Below, one piece after another: positions 1-7,260 of a stretch of DNA of 18,163 bases; position 1 is the stretch's first letter, and each line of letters opens with the position of its first letter. The stretch is taken from NCBI GenBank assembly GCA_023229175.1, contig JALNZV010000034.1:1-18163 (forward strand), in the 5' to 3' direction. The notes beneath the pieces are model-generated. The model had not been told where the DNA came from and ran no database searches. It worked only from the letters and a program-made list of their open reading frames with translations. Source of the stretch: Tissierellaceae bacterium (GTDB lineage Bacteria; Bacillota; Clostridia; Tissierellales; Tissierellaceae). The position numbers and the translations under genes are program-made.

Positions 1-1
1 A

Positions 2-238
2 AACCTGGAAGGCAAAAATTACTTATACGGAGAATTTGACAAGCTAGGGTTTTATTATGCCCCATCGGAAACTAATCACATATTTGTAAATGTCGGGAAA
101 AACGGAAGGGAAATCTTTGAAAAGTTACAAAAAAAAGGAGTCATCATCAGGCCCATGGGAGGCAATTTCATCAGAGTTTCCATTGGCTCCATGGAAGAGA
201 ACCGTCTGTTTATTGAAAAGTTAAAAGAGGTGTTGTAA
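2..238 (+). CDS. hisC: histidinol-phosphate aminotransferase-like protein, C-terminal end only
   Basis: This is the last 78 codons of a gene that begins before the window; the frame is open from base 2 to the TAA at 236-238. The encoded end matches the small C-terminal domain of PLP-dependent class I/II aminotransferases of the HisC branch. It has a V-I-I-R-P stretch followed by F-I-R-V-S-I-G, whose arginine is the conserved residue that binds the substrate carboxylate, and then a terminal E-x-x-x-F-I-E-K-L helix. In HisC this enzyme converts imidazole-acetol phosphate to histidinol phosphate in histidine synthesis, and related branches act on other amino acids or on threonine phosphate. The N-terminal part and the catalytic lysine lie outside the window, so the exact substrate is uncertain. 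It converges on the minus-strand gene that follows and shares a terminator hairpin with it. Confidence 0.75.
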   Translation, partial: NLEGKNYLYGEFDKLGFYYAPSETNHIFVNVGKNGREIFEKLQKKGVIIRPMGGNFIRVSIGSMEENRLFIEKLKEVL

Positions 239-245
239 ATAAAAC

Positions 246-263
246 AAGGGCGAAATCGCCCTT
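246..263. terminator. bidirectional intrinsic terminator
   Basis: A perfect hairpin, AAGGGCG at 246-252 and CGCCCTT at 257-263 with a four-base loop, sits 7 bases after the aminotransferase stop. On the plus strand it is followed by ATTTTAT and on the minus strand by TGTTTT, so it can end both convergent transcripts. It overlaps the stop codon of the minus-strand gene (262-264). Confidence 0.8.
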
Positions 264-1428
264 ATTTTATATATTCATCCGTTTCATATGGCAAACCTTT
301 CCTTTTTAGTTCTTCTTCTGTAATATCTTTTATTAAGGAGTATACGAATACAAATAATGGCACTCCTATTATTAGGCCTATAAACCCAAATATCTTACCC
401 CCTACTAGCAATGCGAAAAGTATCCAAAATGGCGCTATGCCCAAAGAATCCCCCAAGATTTTAGGGCCAATGATATTTCCATCTATTTGTTGAATGATTA
501 GGATTATTATTATAAACCAAAGGGCCTTTATGGGAGAGACGAATACTATTATAAAAGCTGAAGGTATGGCTCCAATAAATGGACCGAAAAATGGTATGAT
601 GTTAGTTATGCCGACTATAAAGGAAACTAATACAGTATAAGGCATATTTACTATAGTTAATACCACAAATGTAAGAGCACTTATGATAAGTGAATCTAAA
701 ATCTTTCCAGATAAAAACTTCCCAAATATGTTGTTGCTTCTATGGGTTAATTGCATTATTCTATCGGCTCTTTTCTCTGAGAATATAGCTCTAGTCATTT
801 TTCTGGATAAACCTAAAAATCTTTCTTTATCCACTAGTAAATATATGGACACTATGATGCCTAAGACAATGTTCCATATACTTGCTATGATTACCTTTAC
901 TGTATTTCCCAATATTGGAATTAGATTTGTCGCAAACCTAATTATGCTGTCCTTGTATTTGTTCCACTGTTCAATCACTAAATTGTAGTATTCTTCCTGT
1001 ATTTCGTATTTACTGTTGAAATCATTGACTAGTTTTGTAATATTGCTGATATAAATTGGAATATCGTTAGCCAAGCCTACTATACTAGATACTAATTGTG
1101 GAAAGATAAAATTAAAGAACAAATAAAATATTATACTTACGGTCCCGTAAGTCAAAAGGAGGCCTGCAATTCTTTTAAATTTACCTTTTTTCTTATTCAA
1201 TACGGGAATATTCAAAATGCTGTTCTCATAAAACTTCAATATGAAATTAAATAGATATGCCATGACAAACCCAATAATAAAAGGCATAAATGTAGATAGG
1301 GTATCGTTTATCTTAAGTCTAAAGGCGTCTATTTCAGATGCTAATAAGTAAAATACGATACTAAATGCTATTACTATAAAGGCGTATATTGATATAGTTG
1401 TGTATTTTGAATCCCATTTTATTTTCAT
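262..1428 (-). CDS. AI-2E family transporter (PerM/YdiK-like membrane protein)
   Basis: This encodes a 388-residue polytopic membrane protein of the AI-2E exporter (UPF0118, PerM/TqsA) family. Hydrophobic segments occur near residues 12-30 and 43-65, with a pair around 90-120, then a soluble stretch of about 120-170, and a dense cluster of membrane helices from about 170 to 370. The C-terminal half carries the family hallmarks: N-I-I-P-F-F-G-P-F-I-G, then Q-Q-I-D-G-N-I-I-G-P-K-I-L-G, then a glycine-rich closing helix. Members have been linked to export of the autoinducer AI-2 or to sodium/proton antiport, and the substrate cannot be told from sequence. The ATG has AAGGAGAA upstream at good spacing. 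The gene is 45 bases downstream of the aspartate kinase gene and may have its own promoter in that gap. Confidence 0.9.
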   Translation of the reverse strand: MKIKWDSKYTTISIYAFIVIAFSIVFYLLASEIDAFRLKINDTLSTFMPFIIGFVMAYLFNFILKFYENSILNIPVLNKKKGKFKRIAGLLLTYGTVSIIFYLFFNFIFPQLVSSIVGLANDIPIYISNITKLVNDFNSKYEIQEEYYNLVIEQWNKYKDSIIRFATNLIPILGNTVKVIIASIWNIVLGIIVSIYLLVDKERFLGLSRKMTRAIFSEKRADRIMQLTHRSNNIFGKFLSGKILDSLIISALTFVVLTIVNMPYTVLVSFIVGITNIIPFFGPFIGAIPSAFIIVFVSPIKALWFIIIILIIQQIDGNIIGPKILGDSLGIAPFWILFALLVGGKIFGFIGLIIGVPLFVFVYSLIKDITEEELKRKGLPYETDEYIK

Positions 1429-1463
1429 GCCCTTCTCCTTAAGATTTATTTGTCCACAATTTT

Positions 1464-1469
1464 ATTATA
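1464..1469 (-). promoter_or_regulatory. possible -10 box for the AI-2E transporter gene
   Basis: A consensus TATAAT on the minus strand lies 36 bases before the transporter ATG, in the short gap after the aspartate kinase gene. The matching -35 is weak (TTGGAT or TTTTGG at 15-17 bases), so this is only a candidate. No terminator hairpin is visible between the two genes, so read-through is equally possible. Confidence 0.35.
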
Positions 1470-1473
1470 CCCA

Positions 1474-2682
1474 TTATTTACCTAATCCAAAATATTTGTG
1501 TAAAGCATTTACTGCACGATCTGTATATTTTCCTTCTATTAGGCAAGATATTGTAGTATGGGAGTCCGATGTCTGAATTATTTCTATATTTTCCTTTGAA
1601 AGAGCTGATACTGCCCTTGCCATTACTCCAGGTATTCCCCTCATCCTGTTGCCAATGATTGTCACCTTGGTGCAATCCGATACTATATTATAATGGCAAC
1701 CTAGGTCGTTTAATACCTTAATGAGTAAATTTTCGTCTTTCCCGTCTATAATAAAAAAGATATGTTCTGGATAGATATTTATCATATCTATGCTGACTTT
1801 TGCCTTTGCAATATTCTCAAGCAACAGTTCCTGGCTTTCCCCATCGGGCCTTAAGGGCGTTATTTTTACTTGAGTCCTATTTCCAATATAGGCTACTGAG
1901 GTGACTATTTTTTCTTTTTCCTCACGATATGATCTAGTCCTATCGTAGTTTGTAATCAATGTCCCATTGAAATTAGAATTTGCATTTCTTATGATGATAG
2001 GTATATTGGATCTCATGGCTATCTCTACTGCTCTAGGATGTAGTACCTTAGCACCATATTCTGCCATCTGAAATACTTCGTTGTAAAATATAGTTTCCAT
2101 GACCTTTGCATCTGGTACTATCTTTGGATCTGCAGTCATGACTCCATCCACATCTGTATATATTTCAACTAATTCCGCTCCCAAAGCTTCTCCGATTATA
2201 GATGCAGTTACATCCGATCCACCTCTCCCCAAAGTGGTAATATCACCATACTCTGTAATCCCTTGAAATCCGCATATTATTGGTATCTTACCTTTTTCTA
2301 CGGCATTGATTATATTTTTTGGATTTACATGGAGTATTCTAGCATCTAAAAAATTGTCATCTGTAATTATACCTGCCTGCCCTCCTGTGAACACTAGGGT
2401 ATCTAATCCCCGCGATTTTAGGCTATTTGCCATAATTACTGCAGAAATTATTTCTCCGCAGGACATTAACATGTCCAGTTCTCTAGAACTAGGTTCTATA
2501 GTCTTTAAAAGGCTTATTAATGTATCTGTTGCATAGGGATCCCCTGCTCTTCCAATGGCAGAGACTACTACAACAGGGTTGAATTCCTTATTTATAGCTG
2601 CTTCAATCTTATCTATAGCTTGATTTCTTCGCTCGTCATTTGTCAACGACGAACCTCCAAATTTTTGCACTATTATTTTCAT
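1474..2682 (-). CDS. dapG: aspartate kinase, DapG type
   Basis: The 402-residue product phosphorylates L-aspartate, the first step towards diaminopimelate, lysine, threonine and methionine. The N-terminus has K-F-G-G-S-S (residues 7-12), followed by V-S-A-I-G-R-x-G-D-P-Y-A-T-D (about 40-53), G-F-Q-G (138-141), G-R-G-G-S-D (152-157) and T-D-V-D-G-V-M-T-A-D-P (176-186). The last third holds two ACT regulatory domains and ends with an S-D-S-H-T-T-I motif. The length and motifs match DapG, the diaminopimelate-sensitive isozyme of Bacillus subtilis, rather than the fused or two-subunit types. The start was chosen at 2682 because GGAGATG lies at proper spacing there. The open frame continues upstream to 2817, but that extension would run back through the promoter at 2749-2777 and into the ndk stop. 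Feedback sensitivity is inferred from the family. Confidence 0.92.
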   Translation of the reverse strand: MKIIVQKFGGSSLTNDERRNQAIDKIEAAINKEFNPVVVVSAIGRAGDPYATDTLISLLKTIEPSSRELDMLMSCGEIISAVIMANSLKSRGLDTLVFTGGQAGIITDDNFLDARILHVNPKNIINAVEKGKIPIICGFQGITEYGDITTLGRGGSDVTASIIGEALGAELVEIYTDVDGVMTADPKIVPDAKVMETIFYNEVFQMAEYGAKVLHPRAVEIAMRSNIPIIIRNANSNFNGTLITNYDRTRSYREEKEKIVTSVAYIGNRTQVKITPLRPDGESQELLLENIAKAKVSIDMINIYPEHIFFIIDGKDENLLIKVLNDLGCHYNIVSDCTKVTIIGNRMRGIPGVMARAVSALSKENIEIIQTSDSHTTISCLIEGKYTDRAVNALHKYFGLGK

Positions 2683-2748
2683 TACCGTCATCTCCAATAA
2701 ATTCTTTACTATAGCTATATGTTTATTCATTACTTGTTGCCACATATT

Positions 2749-2777
2749 ATTATAGTGTATATTTATCAGATTGTCAG
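2749..2777 (-). promoter_or_regulatory. promoter of the aspartate kinase gene
   Basis: On the minus strand there is CTGACA (2772-2777), a 17-base spacer and a perfect TATAAT (2749-2754), one base away from the sigma-A consensus at both boxes combined. It lies after the ndk terminator and about 67 bases ahead of the chosen ATG. The predicted leader of about 60 bases is too short for a lysine riboswitch. Confidence 0.75.
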
Positions 2778-2790
2778 CATATTTATGGGT

Positions 2791-2811
2791 AAAACAGCCT
2801 TTAGGCTGTTT
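2791..2811 (-). terminator. intrinsic terminator after ndk
   Basis: On the minus strand AAACAGCC and GGCTGTTT flank a TAAA loop, and the arm ends in a short T run. The hairpin overlaps the ndk stop codon (2810-2812). The U tract is short, so termination may be incomplete. Confidence 0.65.
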
Positions 2812-3208
2812 AGTCAAACCACAATTTTAATTCCCTCTCCGCACTTTCAATAGAGTCTGAACCGTGAATTATGTTTTTCGTCAATGAATGGGCAAAATCT
2901 CCCCTTATAGTACCTGGCAGGGCAACTTTCGGATCCCTATGCCCTATCATTAGCCTCATTATTTCTATGGAGAAGTCTCCTTCTACCTCCATTGCCATTA
3001 CTTCTCCCTCTAGAATGTAATCTATTAATTCACCAAAAAAAGGCTTTTCTCGATGTTCTATGTAGTGCTCCTCCGCCAACTCTTTGCTGACCTTAACTAG
3101 TTTTGCCCTAGTTATTTTAAAGCCCTTTTTTTCAATCCTACTGATAATTTCACCCATAAGCCTTCTTTCCACGCCATCAGGCTTAATCATAATAAATGTT
3201 TTCTCCAA
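2810..3208 (-). CDS. ndk: nucleoside diphosphate kinase
   Basis: This 132-residue enzyme moves the gamma phosphate of ATP to other nucleoside diphosphates through a phosphohistidine, balancing NTP and dNTP pools in the cytoplasm. The family signature N-I-I-H-G-S-D-S is at residues 112-119 with the catalytic His115. Other conserved parts are the start T-F-I-M-I-K-P-D-G-V, the Kpn-loop region, and P-G-T-I-R-G-D-F (98-105). It is slightly shorter than the usual 135-150 residues but complete. The start is TTG at 3206-3208: a GGGGGGA ribosome site sits seven bases upstream, and the resulting M-E-K-T-F N-terminus is what the family normally shows, so the next in-frame ATG would remove part of the first strand. 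It is followed by its own terminator. Confidence 0.95.
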   Translation of the reverse strand: MEKTFIMIKPDGVERRLMGEIISRIEKKGFKITRAKLVKVSKELAEEHYIEHREKPFFGELIDYILEGEVMAMEVEGDFSIEIMRLMIGHRDPKVALPGTIRGDFAHSLTKNIIHGSDSIESAERELKLWFD

Positions 3209-3310
3209 TTAAATCCCCCCGATTTTCTATATTGCATTATTGATACCCATTCTTTTAAGGCTTTAACAATAATATTGATGCAGCGTCCGTAAATTGATTA
3301 CCTTGCTTCA

Positions 3311-3922
3311 CTATTTCTTTGACACAAAAGGATTAGCTTTTATGTAAAATCTCAATAGGTAGTCCTTTCCCATTTCAGCATAGTCAATATTTATCCTTTT
3401 GCTCCTGACTATGTCTTCATTAGACAATTTTGGTCCATCCTCCACCCAAATTCTAGGGTCCGTGACTACATCTGCACCGTATAACTCCTTTGTAATCCCA
3501 TATGCCATTACAAATTTTGCTGGTCCATTGGTTAGACCTATTATTTCCCTTTTCTGAGGATTATCATAGGGCTTTTTGTATCTATTTAAATACATCTTTT
3601 CTACCCCCTCTAAGGGTTCCACGGCTCTGAGGAGAACGGCACCGTGGGTCCCTTTTTCCTCTGCCACTATATTAAATAAGAGGTACATTCCATATATGGT
3701 GTAGATGTAAATATGCCCACCTACCTCGTCAATTATTCTAGTCCTTTCGGTTAATCCCTTGTGGAAATGGGCACCCTGATCTTTTGCCCCTATATAGGCC
3801 TCTGTCTCAACAATTTTACCTCTAATAACGGTATCCCCATCTTTGTATACTAATACTTTATTTAGCAAATCCCTAGCAACTAATACTGTATTTCTTTCAA
3901 AAAATTCTCGTGTCAATCTCAT
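3311..3922 (-). CDS. 3-methyladenine DNA glycosylase (AAG/MPG family)
   Basis: The 203-residue product belongs to the alkyladenine glycosylase fold, which flips out and removes alkylated or deaminated purines to begin base-excision repair. The motif I-V-E-T-E-A-Y (37-43) supplies Glu41, equivalent to the catalytic Glu125 of human AAG, and Tyr43, equivalent to the residue that stacks on the flipped base. I-Y-G-M-Y (76-80) and V-L-L-R-A-V-E-P-L-E-G (about 95-106) are also present, and the arginine in the latter helps hold the attacking water in human AAG. The loop around residues 55-68 (T-E-R-T-R-I-I-D-E-V-G-G) differs from the better known T-P-R-N-x-x-M-F form. The ATG has AAAGGAAAT upstream. 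It lies 50 bases after the DUF2500 gene, with no terminator between them, so the two are probably co-transcribed. Confidence 0.92.
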   Translation of the reverse strand: MRLTREFFERNTVLVARDLLNKVLVYKDGDTVIRGKIVETEAYIGAKDQGAHFHKGLTERTRIIDEVGGHIYIYTIYGMYLLFNIVAEEKGTHGAVLLRAVEPLEGVEKMYLNRYKKPYDNPQKREIIGLTNGPAKFVMAYGITKELYGADVVTDPRIWVEDGPKLSNEDIVRSKRINIDYAEMGKDYLLRFYIKANPFVSKK

Positions 3923-3972
3923 CTGTTATTTCCTTTCATGGTTTTACAATTAATGTCCCCCAGTTAAGGTAT

Positions 3973-4332
3973 TTAATTCACTCTTTGAAAATCAACGTAC
4001 TTTGTACCTTGAAATGTAAGCTTGCCTAGGTCTTCCTCCACCATCATACCGTATTGCTCTCCGGTTACTCGAAACTCCATCCTATCTCCAGACTCTACCT
4101 CAAAGGTTACATAATATAGACTTCTATGATTGCCATTGGAATTTCGCGGTATATCTGTTCTTTTCGATACTAGCTTTGCTGCCACAGTGAGAACAGGCTC
4201 TTTGGAGTTGGAGGTTTTTTTGACCATACTGCTTACCAATGAAAAAACTATAATGCCAAAGATTATTACAAAAAATATCGGGAAAATCACCCATATTAAA
4301 GATAATAATTTAAATGGAAAAAAATTAAACAT
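3973..4332 (-). CDS. DUF2500 domain membrane protein
   Basis: The 119-residue product has one N-terminal membrane helix (about residues 9-36) and a small soluble domain. The soluble part matches DUF2500: V-A-A-K-L-V-S-K-R near 50, Y-Y-V-T-F-E-V-E-S-G-D-R-M-E-F near 73-87, E-Q-Y-G-M near 92, and G-x-L-T-F-Q-G-T-K-Y near 103-112. The family is widespread in bacteria, anchored in the membrane and of unknown function, and its domain is probably a small beta-barrel. AGGAGGG lies seven bases before the ATG. An extended -10 promoter is just upstream, giving a very short leader. It is likely the first gene of a transcript that continues into the DNA glycosylase gene. Confidence 0.85.
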   Translation of the reverse strand: MFNFFPFKLLSLIWVIFPIFFVIIFGIIVFSLVSSMVKKTSNSKEPVLTVAAKLVSKRTDIPRNSNGNHRSLYYVTFEVESGDRMEFRVTGEQYGMMVEEDLGKLTFQGTKYVDFQRVN

Positions 4333-4350
4333 AATATCCCTCCTGCATCT

Positions 4351-4359
4351 ATTATACCA
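4351..4359 (-). promoter_or_regulatory. extended -10 promoter for the DUF2500 gene
   Basis: TGGTATAAT on the minus strand is a perfect -10 box with the TGn extension. No good -35 is seen at 16-18 bases. Transcription would begin about 10 bases before the AGGAGGG ribosome site. Confidence 0.55.
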
Positions 4360-4465
4360 TATTACCTATCTCTATTTAGATATGGAACTCATTTTATTTT
4401 ATCACGTACATTGTAAAATGTAACTTCTCACTTTTATGGAAAACCTATAGAACCGTTTTGTTAAA

Positions 4466-4490
4466 TAAAAATAGGGGCTAGCCCCTATAG
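4466..4490 (-). terminator. intrinsic terminator of the chemoreceptor gene
   Basis: The palindrome ATAGGGGCTAGCCCCTAT (4471-4488) followed on the minus strand by TTTTAT is a strong GC-rich hairpin with a U tract. It overlaps the stop codon of the chemoreceptor gene at 4485-4487. Confidence 0.85.
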
Positions 4491-5765
4491 TTTAAATCTG
4501 TTTACCAATTCACTTAGCTCATTTATTACTTGGTTCAAACTTTCTGTATTGTTGGATATAGTTTCCATGGTAGCAGCTTGTTCCTCCATGGATGCAGACA
4601 ATTCTTCTGTTGAGGCCGCTGTCTCTTCCGTTACAGAAGATATACTTTGTATTGCAAAAATTGCTTCATCCTTGTCTTTGTCTACTATTTCTAACCTGTT
4701 ATCCAATTGTTTTATAGCTTCCATGGTCCTATCTGTTGATGTCAGTATTCCCCTTAATCCCTGTCTAACTTCGTCAATAGTAGTATTTACCTCCCTAAGT
4801 GCGTCTTCTGCATCTCCAACATTTTCTTTAGTAGTATTTACTTCAAACTGAATAGTATTTAATATTTCGCCAATATTTTTAGTAGCCTCTCCAGTATCTA
4901 TGGAAAGTTTCCTTATTTCTTCAGCCACTACTGCAAATCCCCTTCCTGCCTCCCCAGCCCTTGCAGCTTCTATTGCCGCATTTAATGCCAATAAATTAGT
5001 CTGCTCTGATATATTCATTATTGTATTAAGTATGTTGCCAATATTGTTGGATTGCTCCGTAAGGGAGTTGATGTTTTCTACTACCACATCGATGGCTCCA
5101 TTGGTTATGTTAAACTTTTCAACCATGTTTTTCATAGACTTAATACTAGTTTCGTTAATTTCCTGTACTTCTATAGAATTTTGTACTACAACTTCTCCAT
5201 TCTCTACGGCAAGTTTTATTTCATTTGCCAATTTATGAAGTTTTTCCGAACCTTTTTCTGCATCTGCAGCCTGCCCCATGGCTGCCTTTGCCAACTCCTC
5301 CACAGCTTCAGTTACATCGTTAATAGATTCTGTTATTCCATGGGTTGCTGAATTTAAATTATGAGAGTTTTCCACTATATTTACTGTTGTCCCTTCAATT
5401 ATCCTCATCATTTTTCGCATTTCCACCCTTACTTTTGCCATGGCTCTAAAGGAATCTCCAATCTCATCCTCCCTAGTTAAATACCCGGTGATTACTTCAT
5501 CTTCTTCTATATCAGTCAGCTCTAGATCTGCTGTTTGACCTAGGACCTCCGCCATAAATTCCAAAGGCCTTTGCAAAGTCTTTACATAATTAATTGAAAT
5601 AATTCCTATAATTAAGACCATAATTGCAATTGAACCCAAGGCAAAATAAATCGTATTTTGCGGACCCAATTGTTGGGCATATATGGTTATACCCCATACT
5701 ACCAGTGCCATGACTATGGATGAAATCAATGTTAAAGATAAAATTTTAGTACTTATTTTTTTCAT
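4485..5765 (-). CDS. methyl-accepting chemotaxis protein lacking a sensor domain
   Basis: The 426-residue product is a chemoreceptor that would signal to CheA/CheW. Two membrane helices lie near residues 8-29 and 39-60, separated by only about ten residues, so there is no extracellular ligand-binding domain. A HAMP-like linker follows (about 61-115), then a long coiled coil. The signalling tip is clear at 254-288: E-Q-T-N-L-L-A-L-N-A-A-I-E-A-A-R-A-G-E, then G-R-G-F-A-V-V-A-E-E-I-R-K-L. Methylation-type glutamate pairs recur near the C-terminus (E-E-T-A-A-S-T-E-E-L). It ends N-R-F-K-L and has no CheR-binding pentapeptide. The ATG has GAGGGGAAC upstream, with an extended -10 promoter before that and a strong terminator after. 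It probably senses a membrane or cytoplasmic state, or a partner protein, which is an inference. Confidence 0.93.
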   Translation of the reverse strand: MKKISTKILSLTLISSIVMALVVWGITIYAQQLGPQNTIYFALGSIAIMVLIIGIISINYVKTLQRPLEFMAEVLGQTADLELTDIEEDEVITGYLTREDEIGDSFRAMAKVRVEMRKMMRIIEGTTVNIVENSHNLNSATHGITESINDVTEAVEELAKAAMGQAADAEKGSEKLHKLANEIKLAVENGEVVVQNSIEVQEINETSIKSMKNMVEKFNITNGAIDVVVENINSLTEQSNNIGNILNTIMNISEQTNLLALNAAIEAARAGEAGRGFAVVAEEIRKLSIDTGEATKNIGEILNTIQFEVNTTKENVGDAEDALREVNTTIDEVRQGLRGILTSTDRTMEAIKQLDNRLEIVDKDKDEAIFAIQSISSVTEETAASTEELSASMEEQAATMETISNNTESLNQVINELSELVNRFKL

Positions 5766-5818
5766 TTGTTCCCCTCATTTCTTAGCAGATTTATTTACCC
5801 AATCCTTACCATATATTA

Positions 5819-5827
5819 ATTATACCA
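5819..5827 (-). promoter_or_regulatory. extended -10 promoter for the chemoreceptor gene
   Basis: TGGTATAAT on the minus strand, about 54 bases ahead of the chemoreceptor ATG, is a perfect -10 with the TGn extension. No sigma-28 (flagellar) promoter pattern is seen, and no terminator separates this gene from the sirtuin gene upstream. Confidence 0.5.
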
Positions 5828-5884
5828 CTAAATAATTTTAGTTCTACTAAAAGTATTTCTATGTTTTTTGACAAAGGTATCGAT

Positions 5885-6607
5885 TTATGTCGATTTTCTC
5901 AATACATTCCCGATACTTTCGTTGAATATTAAAGCTGCCCTCCTATCATAGGGCGTATCTGATTTATTTATTAGGACTAGTTTATTTCCTTTATAGTACT
6001 CAATTAATCCTGCTGCTGGGTAAACCCTAAGGGATGTCCCCCCTACTATGAGCATATCGGCTTTTTCTATATACTTTACTGCTTTGTCCAGTATATACAT
6101 ATTTAACCCTTCTTCGTATAACACTACATCTGGCTTTACAATACCCCCGCATTGACTGCACTTAGGTATGGAAGGGGAATTTAATATAAAGTCCAGCGAG
6201 AAAAATTTATTGCATTTTGTACAATAATTCCTGTGGACCGAGCCATGTAATTCCAATACATTTTTAGAACCTGCCATTTGATGGAGACCATCAATGTTTT
6301 GCGTGATTACTGCCTTTAACTTTCCTCTACTTTCCAAATCCGCCAGTACTAAATGGGCATCGTTTGGCTTTGCGTCTTTATATATCATCTTTGTTTTATA
6401 AAATTCATAAAAGTCCTCTGTGTCCTTGAGAAAACAAGTATAACTCAGCATATATTCAGGTGGATATTGGGTATTCTTTGATGTGGTATATAATCCCGTT
6501 TCTGACCTAAAATCAGGGATATTGCTCTCTGTCGATACTCCTGCACCCCCAAAAAATACTATGTTTTGGCTTTCCTGTATCATCTCCTTCAACCTATTTA
6601 TTGACAT
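5885..6607 (-). CDS. cobB: NAD-dependent protein deacylase (sirtuin)
   Basis: The 240-residue product is a Sir2-family enzyme that removes acetyl or other acyl groups from lysines, consuming NAD and giving O-acyl-ADP-ribose and nicotinamide. The NAD-binding motif G-A-G-V-S-T-E-S-N-I-P-D-F-R-S is at 21-35 and T-Q-N-I-D-G-L-H at 102-109. The catalytic histidine is in E-L-H-G (His121). A structural zinc is held by C129/C132 and C150/C153, and G-G-T-S-L is at 189-193. The Tyr and Arg that mark desuccinylases are not placed clearly, so the acyl preference is left open. The ATG has an ideal AAAGGAGG whose bases lie inside the end of the previous gene, one base separates the two reading frames, and translation is therefore probably coupled. 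It is the last gene of a four-gene run. In other bacteria cobB controls acetyl-CoA synthetase, but no such gene is nearby. Confidence 0.95.
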   Translation of the reverse strand: MSINRLKEMIQESQNIVFFGGAGVSTESNIPDFRSETGLYTTSKNTQYPPEYMLSYTCFLKDTEDFYEFYKTKMIYKDAKPNDAHLVLADLESRGKLKAVITQNIDGLHQMAGSKNVLELHGSVHRNYCTKCNKFFSLDFILNSPSIPKCSQCGGIVKPDVVLYEEGLNMYILDKAVKYIEKADMLIVGGTSLRVYPAAGLIEYYKGNKLVLINKSDTPYDRRAALIFNESIGNVLRKST

Positions 6608-6608
6608 T

Positions 6609-7238
6609 TTAGTCCTCCTTTCTCAATCCTTTCATAGTGCTTTCTATATTGACTTTATCTGCTATGCCCATATTTAAAAGTTTATCCAATAACAAGATAT
6701 ACAACATAAATAGTTCCTTTAGCCTATTCACGTCTTTGATTATACCCACAGACTCATAATAGAGCTCATGGGAACCTTCGACTAAGTTGCTGGAAAACAT
6801 CCCCTCTCCATGTTTTATCTCTATGGAAAACCTATCTAGTTTCATTATCAATTCTTTAATTTTATCACCTGAAAGGAATTCCCTTACTTTGTCTTCACTA
6901 TCGCCTTTTATGATAAATTTCTCGTCAAAATCCACCTCTCCTATTTCAATATCCTGCATTCCAAGTGCCTTGCCTAAGTCGCTAAAAAGTCCGCTTTTAT
7001 AAATCTTAAATTGCAGTCTGTCAATAGGATTATAGGGGGCTCTTATCCTAGTATATGTGGTACTGCTCTTTCCATGGGAGCGACTAAAGGAATCCAGTAT
7101 TATTACCCATCCCTCAAATTCTACGATTACTTGTTTTGGTTTAAAAACGCCTTTATTAATATACTCCCCGCCCATTTCATTGGCAAATTGACCCCACACT
7201 TCATCTTTGCTCGGTCCGAAGATACCTCTAAGTACCAT
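6609..7238 (-). CDS. conserved protein of unknown function next to sirtuin
   Basis: I do not recognise a named function for this 209-residue soluble protein, though the N-terminal G-x-F-G-P-S-K-D-E-V-W and the S-S-T-T-Y-T-R-I-R-A-P block (about 58-68) feel like a family spread through Firmicutes. It has no signal peptide or membrane segment. The first half is beta-rich, with a repeated pattern of short strands and a glycine-rich G-M-Q-D-I-E-I-G turn near 93-100. The second half is charged and helical, with a leucine-rich helix near 175-190. GGAGGTGA stands ideally spaced before the ATG. It lies 22 bases after the DUF6054-like gene and one base before the sirtuin gene, so it is very likely in the same transcript and coupled to the sirtuin. 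A role as sirtuin substrate or partner is only a guess from position. Confidence 0.8.
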   Translation of the reverse strand: MVLRGIFGPSKDEVWGQFANEMGGEYINKGVFKPKQVIVEFEGWVIILDSFSRSHGKSSTTYTRIRAPYNPIDRLQFKIYKSGLFSDLGKALGMQDIEIGEVDFDEKFIIKGDSEDKVREFLSGDKIKELIMKLDRFSIEIKHGEGMFSSNLVEGSHELYYESVGIIKDVNRLKELFMLYILLLDKLLNMGIADKVNIESTMKGLRKED

Positions 7239-7260
7239 GATGTCACCTCCACCGTTTATT

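Noticed and set aside
683..988. Plus-strand open frame of about 100 codons opposite the AI-2E transporter gene
   Set aside because: It lies wholly antisense to a clear membrane protein, has no good ribosome site and no recognisable domain; hydrophobic antisense frames are expected there.
2683..2790. Lysine riboswitch ahead of the aspartate kinase gene
   Set aside because: Only about 60 bases of leader lie between the promoter and the start codon, and no conserved lysine-riboswitch elements or terminator appear.
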